A stretch of DNA of 8,578 nucleotides from Flavobacteriales bacterium (GTDB taxonomy: Bacteria > Bacteroidota > Bacteroidia > Flavobacteriales_E > Vicingaceae): assembly GCA_029262915.1 (NCBI GenBank), contig JAJCYN010000071.1, forward strand, positions 1 through 8,578. The letters run 5' to 3'. Shown here piece after piece: positions 1 through 5,389 of this stretch. A program made the position numbers and the translations under genes. Every line of letters begins with the position of its first letter. Within the stretch, counting starts at the first letter, position 1. The notes beneath the pieces were generated by a model. That model searched no databases and was not told where the DNA came from. It saw nothing but the letters and a program-made list of their open reading frames with translations.

Positions 1-109
1 GCAACAGGGCCACAAGGGATACAAGGAGTTCCAGGTCCAACCGGAGCTACAGGAGCTGTTGGATCAACAGGTCCCGCTGGAGCGACTGGACCAACAGGAT
101 TAACGGGAG
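1..109 (+). repeat. 109-base direct repeat, copy A (identical to 2043-2151)
   Basis: Bases 1-109 match 2043-2151 without a mismatch by direct comparison. After one C/T difference (110 against 2152) the match continues to base 122. The block includes the less regular part of the tract ([10 protein letters not shown] and following), so it is not simply a product of short-unit redundancy. The window begins inside the repeat, so the true left end of the identity is unknown. Confidence 0.95.
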
Positions 110-480
110 CTGCTGGGCCAACCGGACCAACAGGATTAACCGGTTCTACAGGATTGACTGGCCCTGCTGGAGCAACCGGACCAGCCGGGGCAACTGGATC
201 AACAGGATTGACTGGTCCTGCCGGAGCAACTGGACCAACAGGATTGACTGGACCCGCTGGGCCAACAGGAGCCACTGGATTAACAGGAGCGACTGGTCCT
301 GCAGGAGCAACTGGAGCGACAGGTGTAGCCGGACCAACAGGATTAACGGGAGTTGCTGGGCCAACTGGATCAACAGGATTAACCGGTCCCGCTGGAGCGA
401 CCGGACCTATAGGATTGACTGGACCCGCTGGGGCTACAGGAGCCACTGGATCAACAGGACCTGCCGGACCTGCAGGAGCA
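1..480 (+). repeat. collagen-like Gly-X-Y coding repeat, first tract
   Basis: In-frame 9-base repeat units encode 52 complete Gly-X-Y triplets from base 7, after a partial triplet at 1-6. Units recur in higher-order blocks such as gga-cca-aca-gga-tta-ac. From the point equivalent to base 7, this tract is 144 bases (16 triplets) longer than its counterpart at 2049-2378. All units are multiples of three, so gain or loss keeps the frame. Confidence 0.95.
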
Positions 481-1005
481 GGACTTAATAATATGCAAGT
501 TTTTACAGCTAATGGTACATTTACTGTTCCAGCTGGTATCACCAAAGTAGTTGTTGAAGTTATTGGTGGTGGTGGCGGTGGAGCTTCAGGGAATGCCACT
601 ATAAGAGGCTGTGGCGGAATGGGAGGTGGATATGGAAAATCCATTCTTACTGTTACACCTGGTGCTAACCATGCAGTTGTTATTGGACTTGGTGGAGCTG
701 GTGCTGCTAGCGGACCATGTGGTCTAGGAAGTACTGGTGGAACTTCTAGTTTTGGATCACCTGTTGCTATACAATCTACAGGAGGAGCCTCAGGAAATGG
801 TTGTGGTTCTAATCTTAACAGAAATGGAGGAACCAGTACTGGACAATTAAGTTTTACTGGAGCAAAAGGACCTGATGCTCAAACTAATGGAAGACATTAT
901 GGTGGCTTATCAGGAAACGGTAGCACAGCTGGTCAAGGAGGAATTGGTGATTCTCAATTTTTTGGTAGAGATGGTTCAGCTGGAGTTGTAATAGTTACCT
1001 GGTAA
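1..1005 (+). CDS. collagen-like protein with glycine-rich C-terminal head (5' end outside window)
   Basis: The reading frame is open from base 1 to the TAA at 1003-1005, so this is the C-terminal part of a longer gene; no start is in the window. The first 160 residues are Gly-X-Y triplets (52 full triplets) dominated by [12 protein letters not shown] and GST, with no charged residue. From base 493 a ~170-residue glycine-rich domain begins with [17 protein letters not shown], has a poly-Gly run and three Cys, and ends in GVVIVTW. The stalk-plus-head plan is that of a trimeric collagen fibre with a terminal binding domain; the head resembles glycine-rich phage tail-fibre or adhesin tips. It is a paralogue of the gene at 1581-2891, so the missing N-terminus probably has the same signal peptide and N-terminal domain (inference). 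It has no T9SS sorting domain. An internal start at 154 (TTG) would only truncate the repeat and is not credible. Role in adhesion is inferred. Confidence 0.9.
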   Translation, partial: ATGPQGIQGVPGPTGATGAVGSTGPAGATGPTGLTGAAGPTGPTGLTGSTGLTGPAGATGPAGATGSTGLTGPAGATGPTGLTGPAGPTGATGLTGATGPAGATGATGVAGPTGLTGVAGPTGSTGLTGPAGATGPIGLTGPAGATGATGSTGPAGPAGAGLNNMQVFTANGTFTVPAGITKVVVEVIGGGGGGASGNATIRGCGGMGGGYGKSILTVTPGANHAVVIGLGGAGAASGPCGLGSTGGTSSFGSPVAIQSTGGASGNGCGSNLNRNGGTSTGQLSFTGAKGPDAQTNGRHYGGLSGNGSTAGQGGIGDSQFFGRDGSAGVVIVTW

Positions 1006-1050
1006 ACAAATATTTATTTTATTCAAAAAAACAACTAAAAAGAACGAAAT

Positions 1051-1554
1051 ATGAAGCGATTAAATATAATGAGATTTGTGGTGTTGTTACTTATAGTAAC
1101 TAGTAATTCTTTACTTTATGGGCAGAGTATAACCCCAACAGTATTATCACCAGCGGGCAATGATTTTAGTAATGCTACCTTTAGTGTGTCGACAACATTT
1201 GGAGAAATGACAGCAGTAACGACAATAACAGGAGGATCATCTATAATTACCCAAGGATTTCATCAAGAGCCAGATATGGCTACCTCAATTAATACAGTTC
1301 AACTTGATTTAGAGGGGATATCAGTTTATCCAAACCCAACAAAAGGGATCTTAACCTTAGAGATTGAGAATACAGGGAATGAGAACTATCACTATTATGT
1401 ATACAATGTAATAGGAGAAGTTATGATGGAAAAACAAATTACACCAGGGTTATCAAAGATAGATATCTCTAAGATGATTAAAGGAGTTTACTTTGTTCAA
1501 GTAAAAAACAGATCAACAAAACAGCAAAAAACGATTAAAGTAACACTTATATAA
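1051..1554 (+). CDS. small secreted protein with T9SS type A sorting domain
   Basis: 167 residues. Residues 1-25 form a signal peptide (KR near the N-terminus, hydrophobic FVVLLLIV core, likely cleavage near YGQ-S). Residues 26-75 form a compact module ending in IITQGFHQ; I recall short modules with LTQGFHQ-type endings in many Bacteroidota secreted proteins, often before the sorting domain, but their function is unknown. Residues ~89-167 are a T9SS C-terminal domain: VYPNPTKG, a central beta-rich part, then KGVYFVQV and a basic tail ending KVTLI. This domain directs export across the outer membrane and surface attachment or release by the T9SS. The gene lies 45 bases after the first collagen gene and 26 bases before the second, suggesting co-transcription. 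The start at 1051 gives a full signal peptide; an in-frame ATG at 1069 is a possible alternative. It may be an accessory partner of the collagen-like proteins (inference). Confidence 0.9.
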   Translation: MKRLNIMRFVVLLLIVTSNSLLYGQSITPTVLSPAGNDFSNATFSVSTTFGEMTAVTTITGGSSIITQGFHQEPDMATSINTVQLDLEGISVYPNPTKGILTLEIENTGNENYHYYVYNVIGEVMMEKQITPGLSKIDISKMIKGVYFVQVKNRSTKQQKTIKVTLI

Positions 1555-1580
1555 TATAAATAACTACTAAAACTAAATAA

Positions 1581-2891
1581 ATGAAAACGATATTAAAAAC
1601 TACATTTTTGTTAGCCTTATCAAGCTTATTCGTAATGAATATGTATGGGCAAACAACACCAGATGCAATGAACTACCAAGGAGTAGCACGAGATGCTACA
1701 GGTAATCCATTAACAAGTCAAGCAATAAGCATAAGAGCTAGTATATTAACAGGGAGTTCAACAGGACCTGTAGTATATGAAGAAACCCATACATTAACAA
1801 CCAATACTTTTGGGCTTTTTGCGATAGAAATAGGAAGAGGAACCCCAGTTACAGGGACATTTTCTACAATAAATTGGACAACCGTTAATCAATGGTTAGA
1901 AATAGAGATGGACCCAGCAGGCGGATCTACCTATACCCAAATAGGAGTAAATGAATTATTGAGTGTACCCTATGCAAAATATGCAGAAAATTCAGGGACA
2001 CCTGGACCACAAGGTCCTGCTGGACCAACTGGTCCCGCTGGAGCAACAGGGCCACAAGGGATACAAGGAGTTCCAGGTCCAACCGGAGCTACAGGAGCTG
2101 TTGGATCAACAGGTCCCGCTGGAGCGACTGGACCAACAGGATTAACGGGAGTTGCTGGGCCAACAGGATTAACCGGTTCTACAGGAGCGACTGGTCCTGC
2201 TGGAGCAACTGGACCAGCCGGGGCAACTGGATTAACCGGACCTGCCGGAGCAACCGGACCTATAGGATTGACTGGACCCGCTGGGCCAACAGGATCCACT
2301 GGATTAACAGGAGCAACCGGTCCTGCTGGAGCGACAGGAGCGACAGGTGTAGCTGGACCTGCAGGTCCAGCTGGAGCAGGAATGAATAATATGCAAGTTT
2401 TTACTGCTAATGGAACATTTACTGTACCTGCTGGCATTACTACCATTATTGTTGAAGTTCGCGGAGGCGGAGGCGGAGGTGGTAGTGGTAATGGTACTAC
2501 TGCAGTTGGTCAAGGAGGTTCTGGAGGAGCTTATGGTAAAGGGCTTTTTACTGTTGTTCCAGGGTCTAATCACGCAGTTACAGTTGGTGCTGCAGGAATT
2601 GGAGCTGGATCTACATCTTGTCTCGTTGGTGGGGCAGGAGGAAATAGTAGCTTAGGTGCTTTGATTAGTGCAAATGGTGGTCAAGGTGGTCAAGGATGTG
2701 GGAGTAGTGGAAATGGAGGAACTAGTACTGCCCCATTAAATATGGATGGTTTTGAAGGCTTTCAATTGTTTGGAACTGGAGAAAACCCAGGAGGAGCTTG
2801 TGGAGACGGAAGCTTTATAGGTTCAGGTGGAAAAGGGAATGCCTTTTTTGGTAGAAATGGATTTAAAGGAAACGTAGTAGTTTATTGGTAA
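1581..2891 (+). CDS. secreted collagen-like protein with glycine-rich head
   Basis: 436 residues, complete. Signal peptide at 1-24 ([15 protein letters not shown] core, cleavage near MYGQ-T). Residues ~25-138 form a beta-rich domain starting [12 protein letters not shown] and ending [13 protein letters not shown] recognise this as a common N-terminal module of Bacteroidota proteins that continue into collagen or tail-fibre regions. Residues 139-266 are 42 Gly-X-Y triplets, 23 with Thr at Y and none with a charged residue. Residues ~271-436 are a glycine-rich head: [17 protein letters not shown], a GGGGGGG run, three Cys, final NVVVYW. Similar heads occur on phage tail fibres and bacterial adhesins. 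No T9SS domain is present, so the route past the outer membrane is unclear. The likely form is a trimer with a stalk and a receptor-binding tip at the cell surface (inference). It is a paralogue of the gene ending at 1005. The leader is A-rich with no Shine-Dalgarno. Confidence 0.92.
   Translation: MKTILKTTFLLALSSLFVMNMYGQTTPDAMNYQGVARDATGNPLTSQAISIRASILTGSSTGPVVYEETHTLTTNTFGLFAIEIGRGTPVTGTFSTINWTTVNQWLEIEMDPAGGSTYTQIGVNELLSVPYAKYAENSGTPGPQGPAGPTGPAGATGPQGIQGVPGPTGATGAVGSTGPAGATGPTGLTGVAGPTGLTGSTGATGPAGATGPAGATGLTGPAGATGPIGLTGPAGPTGSTGLTGATGPAGATGATGVAGPAGPAGAGMNNMQVFTANGTFTVPAGITTIIVEVRGGGGGGGSGNGTTAVGQGGSGGAYGKGLFTVVPGSNHAVTVGAAGIGAGSTSCLVGGAGGNSSLGALISANGGQGGQGCGSSGNGGTSTAPLNMDGFEGFQLFGTGENPGGACGDGSFIGSGGKGNAFFGRNGFKGNVVVYW
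1995..2378 (+). repeat. collagen-like Gly-X-Y coding repeat, second tract
   Basis: In-frame 9-base units encode 42 full Gly-X-Y triplets plus a final Gly-Ala. Besides the 109-base block it shares further stretches with the first tract, for example about 33 bases coding [11 protein letters not shown] around 2254-2286, which match 400-432. Thr dominates the Y position, as in exosporium collagen BclA of Bacillus, where such Thr residues are glycosylated; whether that happens here is unknown. Confidence 0.95.
2043..2151 (+). repeat. 109-base direct repeat, copy B (identical to 1-109)
   Basis: Perfect copy of bases 1-109, about 2.04 kb downstream in the same orientation and the same frame. Recombination between the copies would delete or duplicate one collagen gene plus the small T9SS gene while keeping an intact hybrid reading frame. 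Confidence 0.95.
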
Positions 2892-2912
2892 GTAGATCTT
2901 TTTATAATTTTT
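2885..2912 (+). promoter_or_regulatory. weak Bacteroidota-type promoter candidate
   Basis: TTG at 2885-2887 is followed after 17 bases by TAATTTTT at 2905-2912, one base short of the Bacteroidota -7 consensus TAnnTTTG with its upstream TTG. If used, transcription would start near 2919, just before the hairpin at 2926-2958. The sequence is AT-rich enough for chance matches, so support is slight. Confidence 0.2.
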
Positions 2913-2925
2913 TAAATAAAACATA

Positions 2926-2958
2926 CAAACGAGCTATAAAAAAATTATAGCTCGTTTG
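2926..2958 (+). terminator. perfect 14-bp hairpin between the collagen cluster and the receiver gene
   Basis: Bases 2926-2939 are exactly complementary to 2945-2958, with a loop of five A (2940-2944). The stem has five G-C pairs, contains GAGCTATAA, and lies 35 bases after the stop of the second collagen gene. It fits a terminator for the upstream cluster, although the run after the stem core is only TTTGAT rather than a long U tract. The downstream ATG at 2959 directly abuts the stem, so the same hairpin could instead act in the leader of the next gene. Confidence 0.6.
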
Positions 2959-3351
2959 ATGAAAAATATGAAATTACTGATTGTAGACGATAAAAAAGTA
3001 ATAAGAGAAGGCATAAAAGGCTTATTATTAAAGTTTAAAAAAACGCTTGAAATACAAGAGACAAGCAATGGCCTACTGGCTGTAAATATGGTTCTAGCAG
3101 AAGATTTTGACATTATTTTAATGGATATAGATATGCCTGTGATGAATGGAATTACTGCTACCGAACACATTATTAAAATTAAACCTAATTCTATTATTGT
3201 TGGGATGTCATTGAATTTTGAAAATGAACAATCGATACAAATAAAAAAAAATGGAGCAATAAAGTGTCTCCATAAAGAGAGTTTAGACATCTCATTAATG
3301 GATACTTTAAAAGAGTTATTACCAAAAGAAGAAAAGGTTATTACTTCTTAA
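2959..3351 (+). CDS. stand-alone response-regulator receiver domain protein
   Basis: 130 residues from the ATG at 2959; an in-frame ATG at 2968 is equally plausible and lies further from the hairpin. It is a whole receiver (REC) domain: MKLLIVDD with the acidic pair D10/D11, REGIKGLL as in NarL/FixJ-type regulators, phosphoacceptor D56 in LMDIDMPVMNG, S84 at the Thr/Ser position and K106 in CLHKES. All residues needed for phosphorylation from a histidine kinase are present. The protein ends right after the last receiver helix (KEEKVITS), so there is no DNA-binding output domain. It could act like a CheY-type or Spo0F-type relay, or regulate a partner protein by binding. No histidine kinase is in the window. 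It is 18 bases before the duplicated-barrel gene, suggesting a shared transcript. Confidence 0.9.
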   Translation: MKNMKLLIVDDKKVIREGIKGLLLKFKKTLEIQETSNGLLAVNMVLAEDFDIILMDIDMPVMNGITATEHIIKIKPNSIIVGMSLNFENEQSIQIKKNGAIKCLHKESLDISLMDTLKELLPKEEKVITS

Positions 3352-3369
3352 AATACTAATCCTAAATTA

Positions 3370-5379
3370 ATGAAAAAACTAATTATTATTTTTTTTGGCA
3401 TTTTTTTGTCAATTACTTCTTTTTCTCAAAATACGACTATAAAAGGAATCCATGTTGATGGGTTTTTATCTATTCTTGGCAATCAGCAAAAAGAAGATAG
3501 CCTATTAAATTATGCTCAATTTAATGGAATTAACTATTTGGCATTGTACGATGTTTTTCAAATTCATTCTTCCTCCTCATTAACAAATGTAGCTACTGCA
3601 CAACCTTTTGCAGATTTTGTAAAAAAAGCAAAACAAAATTTTAAAGTAAAAGAAGTTGGTGTAATTGGAGAAAATTTTTGGTTTTTCAATACGATAATAG
3701 ATGTTTATAATCAACAACATGCTGATACATTAGAACAAATTGACGTCTATAATTTAGAATTCGCTTTTTGGAATACGGCATTTGTAAACCCAGGAGGAGT
3801 TTTGTGTACTACCTACCTTACTCCCAATACTTTGCCTTGTGATACTAACGGAGCATTTACATTTTATATTTCACAGTTAACTCAAATTAATACCTTAGCA
3901 AATACTTCTGGAAAAAAATCTGAAACATTTTTAAGTTTTTTTAATCAACAACAAGGAGATACTATTTCCAAAAGTGTAAACAGAGTGTTGCTTACCGATT
4001 ATATTTCTAATTACAACACAGTTTACACTCAAGTAAAACAGCGATTAGAATTTTTAGCATCAGGACAAACTCAAATTGACGTTATTCCAATGATGAATGC
4101 TGACCCAAGCTTTCTTTCTGCTTGGTTAGATACAAGTGTAATTATAGAACCATACATTGATATTAAAGATTCTTTGATTAATGAAACGGGTACTTGGAAA
4201 CAGTTCATCAACCTTGCAGGAGTTCAATGGTTTTCTTATTCATTACTTCCAAATGAAATTAGTTTTGCCCCTTCAGATTATGCAGCTCCTGTAAAAGGGT
4301 TTTATGTTGATGGATTTGTAAATATTCTAGGTGACATTCCTAAAGAGGACAGTTTGTTAACTTTTGCTCAAGACAGTGGGTACAATTATATTGCACTTTA
4401 TGATTTGTTTCCGATAAATGCTGCTAATTCGCTTACTAATGTTGTTACAGCACAACCACTTGCAGATTTTATTAATAAAGCAAAAACAATTTATAACATT
4501 ACTCACGTTGGGGCTGTAGCAGAAAATTTTGCGTTTTTTAGAGATGTCATTAATGTTTACAATCAACAACATGCTGATACCCTTGAAAAATTTGATGTTT
4601 ATAATGTAGAGTTTGAATTTTGGAATACTGTATTGACGAATACTGGCGGAGTTTATTGTAACGACTACCTAACTCCAAACGGATTATCTTGTGATGAAAC
4701 AGGTGCTTTTAAATTTTATAAATCTGTTTTAGAGCAAGTTGATTCTTTAGCAAATGCTAACAATGTAATTTCAGAATCTTATGTTGGTTGGTTTGACCAA
4801 AAACAAGCAGTACAATTTAATAATTTGGTGGATAGAATTTTGCTACACATTTATGTAAACAACTATAACAACATTTATTCTATCAGTCAGCAACGATTTG
4901 AGTATTTAGCTTCTGCTTGTATAGAAATGAATATTATTCCAATTTTTTCTGCTGAACCGAGTTTTTTAGGACCTTGGTTAGCCACCAATAATTTAGATAA
5001 ACCGTGTAACGATATTCAAGATTCTGTTACTATGGATCCTGGAGTTTGGAATAACTATATTAATATAATTGGTTGCCAATGGTTTGCTTATTCGTTTATG
5101 CCAAAACCTCTTTCTACTGCAATTAATGAAAATGAAATCTTAGTAGAAAACGATGTGTTGATTTATCCAAACCCTGCAAATAATTTTATTGAAATTCAAA
5201 TTGAAAAGCCAGTTGAACATATAATATTAACCAATCAAATTGGACAAACAATTCAAACCATAAAAGATCAATTAGGGAGAATTAAAATTAACACCAAAAA
5301 TCTCCCTTCAGGAATTTATTTTATTAAATTTTCTAACGAAACGAATGGGATCACTAAAAAAATGGTGATAGCTCATTAA
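3370..5379 (+). CDS. secreted tandem-duplicated barrel-like protein with T9SS sorting domain
   Basis: 669 residues. Signal peptide 1-20 (KKLIIIFFGIFLSITSFSQ). Two copies of one unit follow, residues ~24-294 and 308-578, aligned at a constant offset of 284 with no gap; I count about 140 identities in 271 positions by hand. Each unit shows eight strand-like segments in order, e.g. KGIHVDGF, INYLALYD, VGVIGENF, DVYNLEFAFWN, SETFLSFF, VNRVLLTDY, IDVIPMMNAD, GVQWFSYS, suggesting an (alpha/beta)8 barrel. Conserved acids sit at strand ends: D30/D314, D61/D345, E101/E385, E130/E414. A Cys pair (146/157 and 430/441) is conserved and may form a disulfide. Residues ~590-669 are a T9SS type A domain (LIYPNPANNF to KKMVIAH). 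I do not recognise the unit; a glycoside-hydrolase-like enzyme or carbohydrate-binding role is possible but unproven. The next gene starts 10 bases later. Confidence 0.9.
   Translation: MKKLIIIFFGIFLSITSFSQNTTIKGIHVDGFLSILGNQQKEDSLLNYAQFNGINYLALYDVFQIHSSSSLTNVATAQPFADFVKKAKQNFKVKEVGVIGENFWFFNTIIDVYNQQHADTLEQIDVYNLEFAFWNTAFVNPGGVLCTTYLTPNTLPCDTNGAFTFYISQLTQINTLANTSGKKSETFLSFFNQQQGDTISKSVNRVLLTDYISNYNTVYTQVKQRLEFLASGQTQIDVIPMMNADPSFLSAWLDTSVIIEPYIDIKDSLINETGTWKQFINLAGVQWFSYSLLPNEISFAPSDYAAPVKGFYVDGFVNILGDIPKEDSLLTFAQDSGYNYIALYDLFPINAANSLTNVVTAQPLADFINKAKTIYNITHVGAVAENFAFFRDVINVYNQQHADTLEKFDVYNVEFEFWNTVLTNTGGVYCNDYLTPNGLSCDETGAFKFYKSVLEQVDSLANANNVISESYVGWFDQKQAVQFNNLVDRILLHIYVNNYNNIYSISQQRFEYLASACIEMNIIPIFSAEPSFLGPWLATNNLDKPCNDIQDSVTMDPGVWNNYINIIGCQWFAYSFMPKPLSTAINENEILVENDVLIYPNPANNFIEIQIEKPVEHIILTNQIGQTIQTIKDQLGRIKINTKNLPSGIYFIKFSNETNGITKKMVIAH
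3439..4251 (+). repeat. internal protein duplication, unit 1 of the barrel-like protein
   Basis: Codes residues 24-294. It aligns codon for codon with 4291-5103 at an offset of 852 bases. Identity is mostly at protein level; the longest exact DNA match I see is 20 bases (3709-3728 against 4561-4580, coding NQQHADT), so the duplication is old. Confidence 0.9.
4291..5103 (+). repeat. internal protein duplication, unit 2 of the barrel-like protein
   Basis: Codes residues 308-578. Compared with unit 1 it has E416 where unit 1 has A132 (EFEFWN against EFAFWN) and E529 where unit 1 has D245 (AEPSF against ADPSF), plus three additional Cys (517, 546, 569). A 13-residue linker separates the units. 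Confidence 0.9.
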
Positions 5380-5389
5380 TCCAAAATTC

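Noticed and set aside
146..373. Antisense open frame opposite the first collagen tract
   Set aside because: Same repeat artefact, low-complexity Leu/Gln sequence with no independent support.
1..480. CRISPR-like or noncoding tandem array
   Set aside because: The short units are in-frame Gly-X-Y codons with no spacers and continue into a coherent protein.
1970..2446. Long antisense open frame (158 codons) rich in Pro, Val and Ala across the second collagen tract
   Set aside because: It mirrors the Gly-X-Y repeat: complementing GGN-CCN-ACN units yields stop-free repetitive frames. It has no signal or domain and overlaps a well-supported gene.
1963..2655. Other + and - strand open frames (1963-2145, 2304-2573, 2410-2655) overlapping the second collagen gene
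   Set aside because: Low-complexity out-of-frame readings of glycine-rich coding DNA; no plausible protein features.
1..2891. Possible prophage, because the heads and repeats resemble tail-fibre proteins
   Set aside because: Signal peptides and a neighbouring T9SS protein indicate secreted cellular proteins, and no capsid, tail, integrase or lysis gene is visible.
2934..3290. Antisense open frame opposite the receiver gene
   Set aside because: The + strand frame has all receiver motifs; the antisense product has no recognisable features beyond hydrophobic stretches expected from AT-rich DNA.
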